Assembly (NCBI GenBank): GCA_045602925.1
Contig: JAZSCN010000031.1
Location: 7,137-71,136, forward strand
Length of the DNA stretch: 64,000 nt
Direction of reading: 5' to 3'
From: UBA7477 sp045602925
GTDB taxonomy: Bacteria; Bacillota; Clostridia; Oscillospirales; Ruminococcaceae
In this document: in pieces, positions 24,085-32,903 of the stretch
How positions within the stretch are numbered: position 1 is the stretch's first letter
Layout of the letters: every line of letters begins with the position of its first letter
Translations under genes and position numbers: made by a program
The notes under the pieces: generated by a model
Told to the model about the DNA's origin: nothing
The model's database searches: none
The model's input: only the letters and a program-made list of their open reading frames with translations

Positions 24085-25473
24085 ATGACAGAAATAAGAC
24101 CATCAGGAAAATCAAATTTATTGGAGTTCGACCCTTACGAGTACGACCTCCACGACGCTCCAAACCCCGAGCTTTTCAGAGAAATGTTCCCGTATAGCGA
24201 TATTCCAAAGATTGCGTATAATCATAGACACGTGCCTATGAATATGCCGGAGAATATCTATATTACAGATACATCCTTCCGTGACGGACAGCAGTCCAGA
24301 ACCCCATATACCCCCGAGCAGATTGAGGAGATTTATAAAATGCTCCACAGACTCGGTGGCGAAAAGGGTATTATAAGACAAACAGAATTTTTTGTGTATT
24401 CAAAGGCAGACAGAGAAGCACTCGAGCGTTGTATGGCTCTGGGCTATGAGTTCCCGGAGATAACAACCTGGATTAGAGCCTCTAAAAGCGACTTTGAGCT
24501 TGTAAAAAATATCGGTATTAAGGAAACCGGCGTTTTAGTTTCTTGCTCGGATTACCATATCTATAATAAAATGGGCCTTACAAGAAAGCAAGCCCTCGAT
24601 AAGTATCTTGGCGTCGTAAAGGATTGTATAAGCGCAGGCCTTAAGCCAAGATGTCACTTTGAGGATATCACAAGAGCCGACTTTTATGGCTTTGTAGTGC
24701 CTTTTGCTATCGCACTTCGAAAGCTCTCGGAGGAAAGCGGCGTGCCAATAAAAATCCGTGCCTGCGATACAATGGGCTATGGTATACCATACGCAGGTGT
24801 TGCACTCCCACGAAGCGTCTCCGGCATAATCTACGGTCTCCAGCACTACGCAGGATTTTCCAGCGATATGCTCGAATGGCACGGACATAACGACTTCTAT
24901 AAGGGCGTAGTTAACGCTACAACAGCCTGGCTCTATGGCGCAGGTGCAGTCAATTGCTCGCTTTTAGGTATCGGCGAAAGAACAGGTAACGTGCCACTCG
25001 AGGCTATGGTGTTTGAGTACGCTTCCTTGAAGGGAACACTCGATGGTATGGATACAACCGTTATTACAGAGCTCGCCGAGTATATCGAGAAGGAAACCGG
25101 CTACGAGCTTCCACCAATGACTCCGTTTGTAGGTAGAAACTTTAACCTTACTAGAGCAGGTATCCACGCCGACGGACTGCTCAAGGACGAGGAAATCTAC
25201 AATATCTTTGATACAACAAAGTTCTTAAATCGCCCACCGGTCGTTGCCGTAAGCTCTGTTTCAGGTAATGCAGGTATCGCTCATTGGATAAATAGCTTCT
25301 ATAAGCTCAAGGGCGAAAACGAGATTTCAAAGAAGCATCCAGCAGTTGCTAAAATGAAGGAATGGGTCGATAACGAGTATAATAACGGTAGAGTAACAGT
25401 TATCAGCGACGGCGAATTGCAGGCTCTTATGATGCTGTATGGCAGAGATATTCTCGATAAAATAGGAGGCTAA
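24085..25473 (+). CDS. DRE-TIM metallolyase, probable citrate (Re)-synthase
   Basis: A 462-aa member of the isopropylmalate/homocitrate synthase superfamily, which condenses acetyl-CoA with a 2-oxoacid. Seen: the DRE-type motif ITDTSFRDGQQSR, the His ligands in WHGHNDFY, and the LLGIGERTGNVPLEA loop. It lacks the C-terminal leucine-feedback domain of LeuA, and the N-terminal extension plus FRDGQQ resemble the Re-citrate synthase group of anaerobes that lack ordinary citrate synthase. No leuBCD genes are nearby. 2-Isopropylmalate or homocitrate synthase remains possible. Start ATG 24085 follows GAAAGGA; the following GntR gene begins four bases after its stop. Confidence 0.6.
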   Translation: MTEIRPSGKSNLLEFDPYEYDLHDAPNPELFREMFPYSDIPKIAYNHRHVPMNMPENIYITDTSFRDGQQSRTPYTPEQIEEIYKMLHRLGGEKGIIRQTEFFVYSKADREALERCMALGYEFPEITTWIRASKSDFELVKNIGIKETGVLVSCSDYHIYNKMGLTRKQALDKYLGVVKDCISAGLKPRCHFEDITRADFYGFVVPFAIALRKLSEESGVPIKIRACDTMGYGIPYAGVALPRSVSGIIYGLQHYAGFSSDMLEWHGHNDFYKGVVNATTAWLYGAGAVNCSLLGIGERTGNVPLEAMVFEYASLKGTLDGMDTTVITELAEYIEKETGYELPPMTPFVGRNFNLTRAGIHADGLLKDEEIYNIFDTTKFLNRPPVVAVSSVSGNAGIAHWINSFYKLKGENEISKKHPAVAKMKEWVDNEYNNGRVTVISDGELQALMMLYGRDILDKIGG

Positions 25474-25477
25474 GTAT

Positions 25478-26134
25478 ATGATACTTGATTCTGATAACAG
25501 CTCGCTTCGTATACAGGTTTTCAACGCCATCGAGGATGCAATTTTAAACGGCGAGTATAAGGATGGCGAAAGTCTTTCCGAGCTTAGAATCTCGAGTGAG
25601 CTCGGCGTCAGCAGAACTCCCGTAAGAGAAGCTCTTATGCGACTTGAAAATGAAGGCCTCGTAAAGAATATTCCCAATAAAGGTGCAGTAGTCGTAGGCG
25701 TTACCGAAAAGGATATAGAGGATATCTACGCTATAAGAATAAGAATCGAAGGCCTCGCAGCTAACCTTGCCGCATCTAATATCAACGAGGACGAGCTTCG
25801 TGCACTCGAGAAAATTGCCGACCTTCAGGAGTTCTATCTCTATAAGAATGATATCGAACAGATTTTCGAGCTCGACAGCGACTTCCATAAGATTATCTAT
25901 GAAGCATCAAGAAGCCGACCACTCAGATTTATGCTTACAAACTTCCATAACTATATTAAGCACGCAAGAGATATCTCGGTCAATGCACAGGGCAGAGCAG
26001 AAAAAACCGTAGCAGAGCATAGAGCAATCCTCGAAGCTATACGAAAGGGAGATTCACTCCTCGCCGAAAGTCTTACAGCCGAGCATATCACTAACGCAAA
26101 AAACAACTTCCTATCACAAATGACGCAGGAATAA
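25478..26134 (+). CDS. GntR-family regulator with FCD ligand domain
   Basis: A 218-aa DNA-binding regulator. The winged HTH (about 8-75) has DGESLSELRISSELGVSRTPVREALMRLENEGLV, and the helical FCD domain (about 85-210) has the metal and ligand pattern ELDSDFHKIIYEAS, HNYIKHARD and AEHRAILEAI typical of the FadR subfamily. It is cotranscribed with the citrate synthase-like gene and probably binds the palindrome at their shared promoter. The effector is likely an organic acid such as citrate, which is inference. Confidence 0.88.
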   Translation: MILDSDNSSLRIQVFNAIEDAILNGEYKDGESLSELRISSELGVSRTPVREALMRLENEGLVKNIPNKGAVVVGVTEKDIEDIYAIRIRIEGLAANLAASNINEDELRALEKIADLQEFYLYKNDIEQIFELDSDFHKIIYEASRSRPLRFMLTNFHNYIKHARDISVNAQGRAEKTVAEHRAILEAIRKGDSLLAESLTAEHITNAKNNFLSQMTQE

Positions 26135-26173
26135 CAAAAATCCCGAAGATGACGATTCTTCGGGATTTTTTAT
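26135..26173 (+). terminator. Terminator after gntR
   Basis: AAAAATCCCGAAGA and TCTTCGGGATTTTTT form a long perfect stem with a short loop and T tail. It is nearly symmetric and could also serve the convergent minus-strand unit. Confidence 0.88.
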
Positions 26174-26185
26174 GTTTATTAAAAA

Positions 26186-26572
26186 TTAAATGCTCGATAG
26201 TAATATAAGCTTTATATCATCAAAGCTCTCGCAGTAATGTACCTTGAGAAGTCTTGATAGAAGTGCCGATTGATTATCAAGCTCGTTGTCAAGCTTTGAA
26301 ACCTTGTTTTTTATAAAGAAGATGTGCCTGCAACCAGCATTGTAAGCTGCCTGAGCAAAAGTCTCGTTAACCCACGCAGTATCCTCATCACAGCACTCAA
26401 AACCATCACGAGTGTCAGCAATGTAGTGGCAGTTTTCGTGACTTGCCATAATGTCAATTGCGTGACGCAGTGGAGTGCGATAATCTTCAAGACAGCAGTA
26501 TTTCTTCCATTTTACAAAAACACAGTTAAGCTCGCTTGCGTACAAAACATCACAATGCTCTGTAAGTAGCAT
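26186..26572 (-). CDS. Hypothetical protein overlapping metK
   Basis: A 128-aa soluble protein starting MLLTEHCDVLYASELNCVFVKW, with a central YIADTRDGFECCDEDTAWV and AYNAGCRHIFFI. The beta-strand, ILADTRD, amphipathic helix, AGxxxIFFI pattern loosely resembles SpoIIAA/STAS-like single-domain proteins, but I do not recognise a family with confidence. The start is 23 bases inside metK with GGAG nine bases upstream, so it should be translationally coupled to metK and under the same SAM riboswitch. It has seven cysteines, many for its size. Confidence 0.65.
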   Translation of the reverse strand: MLLTEHCDVLYASELNCVFVKWKKYCCLEDYRTPLRHAIDIMASHENCHYIADTRDGFECCDEDTAWVNETFAQAAYNAGCRHIFFIKNKVSKLDNELDNQSALLSRLLKVHYCESFDDIKLILLSSI

Positions 26573-27755
26573 AACCTGTCACTCCTTTCTTTACAGCGTC
26601 AAGAAGTGCTTCAACCTTGTCGCACTTTTCCCAAGCTACGTTAAGGTCCTCTCTGCCCATGTGACCATAAGCAGCAAGCTCCTTGTACTGTGGACGACGA
26701 AGCTTTAATGTGTCAATGATAGCAGCAGGTCTTAGGTCAAATACCTTGCCGATAGCCTCGCTGAGCTTTTCGTCAGATACAGTACCTGTGCCGAAGGTGT
26801 CAACCATTACCGATACAGGATGTGCAACACCGATTGCGTAAGCAATCTGAATTTCACACTTTGTAGCAAGCTTTGCAGCAACAATGTTCTTAGCAACATA
26901 TCTTGCAGCGTAAGCCGCACTTCTGTCTACTTTTGTAGGGTCCTTGCCGGAGAATGCTCCACCACCGTGACGAGCATATCCACCGTAGGTGTCAACAATA
27001 ATCTTTCTGCCGGTAAGTCCGCTGTCTCCCTGTGGGCCACCAACAACAAATCTGCCTGTAGGATTTACAAAATATCTTGTGTCGTCAATAAGCTCCTTAG
27101 GAATTACAGCAAGAATAACATTGTTTATAATGTCCTCACGAATCTGTTCGAGTGTAACATCCTCGCTGTGCTGAGATGAAACAACAACAGTATCAACTCT
27201 CTTAGGCTTTCCGTCAGCGTATTCAACAGTAACCTGAGCTTTTCCGTCAGGGCGAAGATAAGGGAGAGTGCCGTTCTTTCTGACTTCAGTGAGCCTTCTT
27301 GTAAGCTTGTGAGAAAGTGAAATAGCAAGTGGCATAAGCTCCGGTGTCTCGTCACAAGCATAGCCGAACATCATGCCTTGGTCGCCCGCACCTGTGTCAT
27401 ATGCGTTTTCTTCTCTGCCCTCAAGAGCATTGTCAACACCCATAGCAATGTCAGGTGACTGCTTGTCAAGTGTAGTGATAACTGAGCAGGTGTTGCAGTC
27501 AAAGCCGTAAAGAGCATTATCATAGCCGATTTCTCTGACTGTCTCTCTTGCAATAGCAGGAATGTCAACAATAGCTTTAGAGGTGATTTCACCCATAATC
27601 ATAATCATGCCCGTTGTAGTTGTCGTCTCGCAAGCAACTCTCGACATAGGGTCTTGAGCAAGCATTGCATCAAGTACAGCATCAGAAATCTTGTCGCAGA
27701 TTTTATCAGGATGTCCCTCTGTAACAGATTCCGATGTAAATACATACTTTGCCAT
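26550..27755 (-). CDS. metK: S-adenosylmethionine synthetase
   Basis: Makes SAM from methionine and ATP. The 401-aa protein has FTSESVTEGHPDKICDKISDAVLD, the GAGDQGMMFGYA motif, the RPDGKAQVTVEY segment, DTYGGYARHGGGAFSGKDPTKVDRSAAYAARY and the C-terminal DLRPAAIIDTLKL, all typical of MetK. Expression is controlled by the SAM-I riboswitch upstream. Good AAAGGAGG site before the ATG. The last 23 bases overlap the downstream gene. Confidence 0.97.
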   Translation of the reverse strand: MAKYVFTSESVTEGHPDKICDKISDAVLDAMLAQDPMSRVACETTTTTGMIMIMGEITSKAIVDIPAIARETVREIGYDNALYGFDCNTCSVITTLDKQSPDIAMGVDNALEGREENAYDTGAGDQGMMFGYACDETPELMPLAISLSHKLTRRLTEVRKNGTLPYLRPDGKAQVTVEYADGKPKRVDTVVVSSQHSEDVTLEQIREDIINNVILAVIPKELIDDTRYFVNPTGRFVVGGPQGDSGLTGRKIIVDTYGGYARHGGGAFSGKDPTKVDRSAAYAARYVAKNIVAAKLATKCEIQIAYAIGVAHPVSVMVDTFGTGTVSDEKLSEAIGKVFDLRPAAIIDTLKLRRPQYKELAAYGHMGREDLNVAWEKCDKVEALLDAVKKGVTGYATYRAL

Positions 27756-27803
27756 ATAATTTTAACCTCCTTTGCACCATTGGTGCGAGTGAAAATTTGC
27801 AAA

Positions 27804-27833
27804 TAAAAAACGCTTCTCCTTAACGAGAAACGC
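27804..27833 (-). terminator. SAM-riboswitch terminator before metK
   Basis: On the minus strand GCGTTTCTC and GAGAAGCG form a stem around a GTTAAG loop, followed by TTTTTT. It is the expression platform of the SAM-I element. Confidence 0.9.
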
Positions 27834-27847
27834 CCGAGTAAAATAAT

Positions 27848-27944
27848 TCTCATCTCTCGGACACAGCCGCAGGAATTAGCACCTTTACTAAAAAGTCAGG
27901 TTGCCGGGCTTCATAGGACCTGTTCCTCCACCACTCTTGATAAG
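27848..27944 (-). ncRNA. SAM-I (S-box) riboswitch aptamer
   Basis: Read on the minus strand, the classic S-box blocks are present: CTTATCAAGAGTGGTGGAGG, CAGGTCCTATGAAGCCCGGCAACC, GGTGCTAATTCCTGC and GAGAGATGAG. It lies between a consensus promoter and metK, the normal target in Firmicutes. Confidence 0.97.
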
Positions 27945-27980
27945 ATTATTAAGTTTTAGCATTATCTATCCGCAAGCTAA

Positions 27981-28009
27981 ATTATACAATAGTTTTGTGC
28001 GTTTGTCAA
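27981..28009 (-). promoter_or_regulatory. Consensus promoter of metK transcript
   Basis: Minus strand TTGACA (28009-28004), 17-bp spacer, TATAAT (27986-27981). Confidence 0.88.
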
Positions 28010-28032
28010 CACCTTTGTGCAAATGAATTTGC

Positions 28033-28061
28033 TTGACTTTCTATGCCGGCTGTGTTATAAT
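28033..28061 (+). promoter_or_regulatory. Promoter of secA
   Basis: TTGACT (28033-28038), 17-bp spacer, TATAAT (28056-28061). It is divergent from the metK promoter, the two -35 boxes about 24 bp apart. Confidence 0.85.
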
Positions 28062-28135
28062 ATATGCTGTATTGTTATATTTATTTGCTAGTATTATGAC
28101 ATCATTACTTGGATATATAAAGGTGGTTAAAATTA

Positions 28136-30856
28136 ATGGGATTATTCGATAAACTATTTGGTAGCTACAGTAAAAAAGAGCTTGCCAGAATCGAGCCTAT
28201 CAAGAATAAGGTCTTAGAGCTTGAAGAAAAGTACGCCCCAATGAGCGATACCGAACTCAAGCAGCAGACCAAGATTCTTATGGAAAGAGTCGCAGAGGGC
28301 GAAACCCTCAATGATATTACAACAGAAGCACTCGCAGTTTGTAGAGAAGCTGCATGGAGAGTCCTTGGCAAGAAGCCGTTCCCTGTGCAGATTATCGGTG
28401 CTATCGTTCTCCATCAGGGCAGAATTGCCGAAATGAGAACAGGTGAAGGTAAGACTCTCGTAGCTTGCCTCGTAGCATACCTTAATGCACTCGACGGCAA
28501 GGGCGTCCACGTCGTTACTGTTAACGACTACCTCGCTAAGTTCCAGTCTGAAGAAATGGGCAAGGTATTCAGATTCCTCGGACTCACAATCGGCTGTGTC
28601 ATCAATGGTATGAACAACGACGAGAGAAGAAAAGCCTATGCAGCTGATATTACCTATGGTACAAATAACGAATTCGGCTTTGACTATCTCCGTGATAACA
28701 TGGTTATCTATAAGAAGGATAGAGTTCAAAGAGGCCATAGCTTTGCAGTAGTCGACGAAGTTGACTCAATCCTCATCGACGAAGCAAGAACTCCGCTTAT
28801 CATTTCCGGGCAGGGCGATAAGTCATCTCAGCTCTATGTGCTTGCCGATAAGTTTGCAAAGTCTCTAAAGCAGATTAAGGTTGTCGAAACCGATAATAAA
28901 GCAGATAACGACCAGCTCGACGGCGACTATATCGTCGACGAAAAAGCTAGAACTGCTACTTTGACAAAATCAGGCGTAGCTAAGGCAGAAAGAGCATTCA
29001 ATGTCCAGAATCTTATGGATGCCGAGAACCTTACACTTTTACACCATATCAACCAGGCTATCAAGGCTAACGGTACAATGAGAAATGATATCGACTACGT
29101 CGTTAAGGACGGAGAAGTATTAATCGTTGACGAGTTTACCGGAAGAATTATGCAGGGTAGACGTTTCAATGACGGTCTCCACCAGGCTATCGAAGCTAAG
29201 GAAGGCGTAAAGGTTGCCAGAGAATCTAAGACAATCGCTACAATTACCTACCAGAACTACTTTAGACTCTATGATAAGCTCTCAGGTATGACAGGTACTG
29301 CCCTTACCGAAGAGGACGAATTCAGAGAGATTTATAAGCTCGACGTTATCGAGGTTCCTACTAACAGACCTGTTATCAGACAGGACCATACCGACGTTGT
29401 GTTCAAGACAGAAAAGGGCAAGTTCAATGCTGTTATCGAACAGATAATCGAATGTAACAAGAAGGGACAGCCGGTTCTCGTCGGTACAGTTTCTATCGAA
29501 AAGTCCGAGTATCTCTCTAGACTTCTTAAGAATAAGGGAGTTAAGCATAACGTACTTAATGCAAAGCATCACGATAAGGAAGCTGAAATCGTCGCTCAGG
29601 CAGGTAAGCTCGGAGCTGTTACTATCGCTACAAATATGGCAGGTCGTGGTACCGACATTCTCCTCGGCGGTAATGCTGAGTTCTTGTCAAAGCACGAAAT
29701 GCGTAGACGTGATATCCCAGAAGAAATCATCAATGAAGCTGTCGGTTATGCCGATACCGATGACGAAGAGATTTTAAAGGCCAGAGAGCTCTATAGAGAG
29801 CTGTTCTCTAAGTTCAGCGAAGAGGTTAATGAAAAGGCTGTCGAAGTCAGAGAAGCAGGTGGCCTGTTCATAATCGGTACCGAGCGTCATGAGTCAAGAC
29901 GTATCGATAACCAGCTCAGAGGCCGTGCAGGCCGTCAGGGCGACCCTGGTGAAAGCCGCTTCTATCTCTCCCTCGAAGACGACCTTATGAGAATCTTCGG
30001 CGGCGATAGAATTACAAGCATTATGAATACCCTTAAGGTAGACGAGAATATGCCTATCGAAAGTGGTATGCTCACCAGAATTATCGCTTCTTCACAGAAG
30101 AAGGTAGAAGGTAAGAACTTCAATATCAGAAAGAACGTTCTTAACTACGACGACGTTATGAATAAGCAGCGTGAGATTATCTACAGCCAGCGTTCACAGG
30201 TTCTCGACGGTAATGATATCCACGATTACATCCTTAAGATGATTAAGGACTTTATTGAAAATAACGTCAACCTCTACCTCATAGACGAGGAAGTCCACGA
30301 CGATTGGAACCTCGACGGACTTCGTGAATTCTTCGCAGGTCTTATTACAGAAGAGTCCGACTTTAGATATACTCCTCAGGAACTCGAAGATGTATCTAAG
30401 TCAGATATCCTCAATATGCTCACAGACAGAGCACTCGAAAAGTACGCTAAGCGTGAGGAAGAGCTTTCTCCTGCACTCTTGAGAGAACTCGAAAGAGTAA
30501 TTCTCTTAAAGGTTGTAGACCAGAAGTGGATGGCACATATCGACGATATGGATGAGCTCAAGAAGGGTATCTCACTTCGTTCCTTCGGACAGCATAACCC
30601 TGTTGTAGAGTACCGTGTAGAAGGCTTCGATATGTTTGACGCAATGGTAGCTTCAATTTGTGAGGATACAGTAAGAACACTCTTTACTATTCAGGTCAAG
30701 AGAAGCGAAAACGCTCCTAAGCGTGAGCAGGTTCTTAAGGAAAGCGCACCTAAGGCAGTTACCAGAAAGGTAACCGATAAGGTCGGACCTAATGACCCAT
30801 GCCCATGCGGAAGCGGCAAGAAGTACAAGAAGTGCTGCGGCGCCAAAGAGGTATAA
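28136..30856 (+). CDS. secA: Preprotein translocase ATPase SecA
   Basis: Motor of the Sec pathway (906 aa). Seen: Walker A region MRTGEGKTLVA (100-110), TYGTNNEFGFDYLRDN, DEAD-like VVDEVDSILIDEARTPLIISG, the preprotein crosslinking domain, helicase motifs GTVSIEKSEYLS and ATNMAGRGTDI, QLRGRAGRQGDPGESRFYLS, and a C-terminal zinc-binding CPCGSGKKYKKCCG tail for SecB or ribosome contact. AAGGTGG precedes the ATG. Single-gene unit. Confidence 0.98.
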   Translation: MGLFDKLFGSYSKKELARIEPIKNKVLELEEKYAPMSDTELKQQTKILMERVAEGETLNDITTEALAVCREAAWRVLGKKPFPVQIIGAIVLHQGRIAEMRTGEGKTLVACLVAYLNALDGKGVHVVTVNDYLAKFQSEEMGKVFRFLGLTIGCVINGMNNDERRKAYAADITYGTNNEFGFDYLRDNMVIYKKDRVQRGHSFAVVDEVDSILIDEARTPLIISGQGDKSSQLYVLADKFAKSLKQIKVVETDNKADNDQLDGDYIVDEKARTATLTKSGVAKAERAFNVQNLMDAENLTLLHHINQAIKANGTMRNDIDYVVKDGEVLIVDEFTGRIMQGRRFNDGLHQAIEAKEGVKVARESKTIATITYQNYFRLYDKLSGMTGTALTEEDEFREIYKLDVIEVPTNRPVIRQDHTDVVFKTEKGKFNAVIEQIIECNKKGQPVLVGTVSIEKSEYLSRLLKNKGVKHNVLNAKHHDKEAEIVAQAGKLGAVTIATNMAGRGTDILLGGNAEFLSKHEMRRRDIPEEIINEAVGYADTDDEEILKARELYRELFSKFSEEVNEKAVEVREAGGLFIIGTERHESRRIDNQLRGRAGRQGDPGESRFYLSLEDDLMRIFGGDRITSIMNTLKVDENMPIESGMLTRIIASSQKKVEGKNFNIRKNVLNYDDVMNKQREIIYSQRSQVLDGNDIHDYILKMIKDFIENNVNLYLIDEEVHDDWNLDGLREFFAGLITEESDFRYTPQELEDVSKSDILNMLTDRALEKYAKREEELSPALLRELERVILLKVVDQKWMAHIDDMDELKKGISLRSFGQHNPVVEYRVEGFDMFDAMVASICEDTVRTLFTIQVKRSENAPKREQVLKESAPKAVTRKVTDKVGPNDPCPCGSGKKYKKCCGAKEV

Positions 30857-30876
30857 TAACCCATAAAAATACAATT

Positions 30877-30908
30877 ACAGGACGGAATAAACTCCGTCCT
30901 GTTTTGAG
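30877..30908 (+). terminator. Terminator of secA
   Basis: ACAGGACGGA and TCCGTCCTGT pair around ATAAAC, followed by TTTTG. Confidence 0.85.
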
Positions 30909-30968
30909 GTAAGGACGAAGTAAACGTTATCATAAAAGAAAATTATATTAGAATAAGGAGTTTTTATT

Positions 30969-32237
30969 ATGACAGCATTCAAGCCAGCAAATATTTTATT
31001 ACCAAAGCAGGGAACCGATATGTCCAAGTGGGCAGTAGTAGCCTGCGACCAGTATACAAGCGAGCCTGCATATTGGGATGAAACAGAAAAAATTGTGGGA
31101 AATGCACCTTCTGCACTCAGAGTAACTCTTCCTGAAATCTATCTTGAAAAGGAAGGCGTTGAGGAAAGAATTTCTAAAATTCAGAGCACAATGAAGGATT
31201 ACCTCGCAAACGACTTCTTTGATGAGTATAAGGACGCAATATTCTATATCGAAAGAAAGCAGGACGACGGCAAGGTAAGAGCCGGTATCGTCGGCGCAAT
31301 CGACCTCGAAATGTACGACTACCGTAAGGGCTCTACATCACAGGTAAGAGCTACCGAAGCTACTGTTGTAGAAAGAATTCCACCTAGAATTAAGGTTAGA
31401 CAGGGTGCACCGGTCGAGCTCCCACATATTATGATTCTGATTGATGACGATATGAAAACCGTTATCGAGCCACTTGAGAACGTAAAGAATAGTCTTACTA
31501 AGGTATATGACTTCTCACTTATGCAAAAGGGCGGAGAAATAAAGGGCTGGCTCCTTGGCGATAAGGAAAAGAACGAGGTGCTTTCTGCCCTCGATAAGCT
31601 CGCTGACCTTCATAGCTTCAATAAGAAGTATAATCTTAACGAGGATAGCGTTCTCCTATATGCTATGGGCGACGGAAATCATTCTCTCGCTACTGCTAAG
31701 GAATTCTACGAACAGCTCAAGGCACAGAACCCTGGCGTAGACCTCTCAAATCACCCAGCAAGATATGCCCTCGTAGAGATTGTTAACCTTCATTCATCGG
31801 CACTCGAGTTTGAAGCAATACACAGAATCGTTACCGAAGTTGACAGAGATAAGCTTATGAGCGTGCTTGCTGAAAAGCTCGAGCTTTGTGAAGAGGAAGT
31901 CGAAAACGCACAGTGCTTCGATGTCGTAACAGACGGCGTTTCTAAGAAGTACTATGTAAAGAACGAACTCTCTAAGCTTACAGTAGGCTCTCTCCAGCTC
32001 GTGGTCGACGAGTATATTAAGGAAAACGGCGGAAAGATTGACTATATCCACGGTATAGAGGTTATCGAAAATCTCTCTAAGGATAATAACAGCCTCGGCT
32101 TTGTCCTCCCTGATATGCAAAAGTCAGAGCTCTTCCCAACAGTTATCTGCGACGGTGCCCTACCAAGAAAGACCTTCTCAATGGGACACGCTTGGGATAA
32201 GCGTTACTATGTAGAGGCTAGAAGGATTACACTCTAA
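30969..32237 (+). CDS. DUF1015 family protein
   Basis: A 422-aa cytosolic protein of the DUF1015 family. Characteristic stretches are WAVVACDQYTSEPAYW near the N-terminus, FYIERKQDDGKVRAGIVGAIDLEMYDY, MGDGNHSLATAKEFYE (a conserved His-containing DGNH motif), NLHSSALEFEAIHR and the LFPTVICDGALPRKTFSMGHA ending. The biochemical function is not established. GGAG precedes the start. Its stop (TAA) shares a base with the start of the next gene, so the two are coupled. Confidence 0.87.
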   Translation: MTAFKPANILLPKQGTDMSKWAVVACDQYTSEPAYWDETEKIVGNAPSALRVTLPEIYLEKEGVEERISKIQSTMKDYLANDFFDEYKDAIFYIERKQDDGKVRAGIVGAIDLEMYDYRKGSTSQVRATEATVVERIPPRIKVRQGAPVELPHIMILIDDDMKTVIEPLENVKNSLTKVYDFSLMQKGGEIKGWLLGDKEKNEVLSALDKLADLHSFNKKYNLNEDSVLLYAMGDGNHSLATAKEFYEQLKAQNPGVDLSNHPARYALVEIVNLHSSALEFEAIHRIVTEVDRDKLMSVLAEKLELCEEEVENAQCFDVVTDGVSKKYYVKNELSKLTVGSLQLVVDEYIKENGGKIDYIHGIEVIENLSKDNNSLGFVLPDMQKSELFPTVICDGALPRKTFSMGHAWDKRYYVEARRITL

Positions 32238-32890
32238 TGAAGTATAAATATCTGCTTTTTGACCTCGACGGAACTCTCGTTAATACCGAGGAGGGAATAG
32301 TTAATTGCGTTATTCACGCCCTCTCCGGTATGGGAATTACCGTAAGCGACAAAACAGTGCTAAGATGCTTTATCGGGCCCCCTATTTATGAGTCGTTTGA
32401 AAAGTTTTGCAATATAGATAAGGAAGAAGCAAAGAAAGCTGTAGCCGTCTATAGAGAACGCTATAAAACACTCGGCGTGTACGAATGTACAGCCTATGAG
32501 GGAATCGCCGATACATTAAAGATACTGAAGAATAAAGGCTATGTGCTCGGCGTGGCAACCTCGAAGCCTGAGGTGTTTGCAAATAAAATCTTAGAAAAAG
32601 AAAAGCTCTCACAGTATTTTGATTGTGTAACAGGTGCAACGCTCGACGGAACACGTGATGCAAAAACACTCGTTATAAAAGAAGCTTTAAAGAGAATGAA
32701 TATCAAAAGTGACGAGCTTGACTCTGTCTTGATGATAGGTGACAGACTCCACGATATAATCGGCGCAAAGGAGTGTGGCATAGACTGTATGGGCGTTCGC
32801 TACGGATTTGCTAAGGAAGGCGAGCTCACACAGTATGGCGCCAATATCATCGTCGATACAACAAAGGAAATTGCTATAATGCTTGATTAA
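32237..32890 (+). CDS. HAD-IA family phosphatase (phosphoglycolate phosphatase-like)
   Basis: HAD-superfamily hydrolase (217 aa) with catalytic motif I LLFDLDGTLVNTEEG, motif II VATSKP, motif III Lys and motif IV MIGDRLHDIIGAKECG, plus a helical cap (about 17-85). This set fits Gph/PpaX-like small-molecule phosphatases. The substrate is unknown. Starts on the ATG overlapping the DUF1015 stop. Confidence 0.85.
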   Translation: MKYKYLLFDLDGTLVNTEEGIVNCVIHALSGMGITVSDKTVLRCFIGPPIYESFEKFCNIDKEEAKKAVAVYRERYKTLGVYECTAYEGIADTLKILKNKGYVLGVATSKPEVFANKILEKEKLSQYFDCVTGATLDGTRDAKTLVIKEALKRMNIKSDELDSVLMIGDRLHDIIGAKECGIDCMGVRYGFAKEGELTQYGANIIVDTTKEIAIMLD

Positions 32891-32903
32891 AAGGAGTAAT
32901 AGT

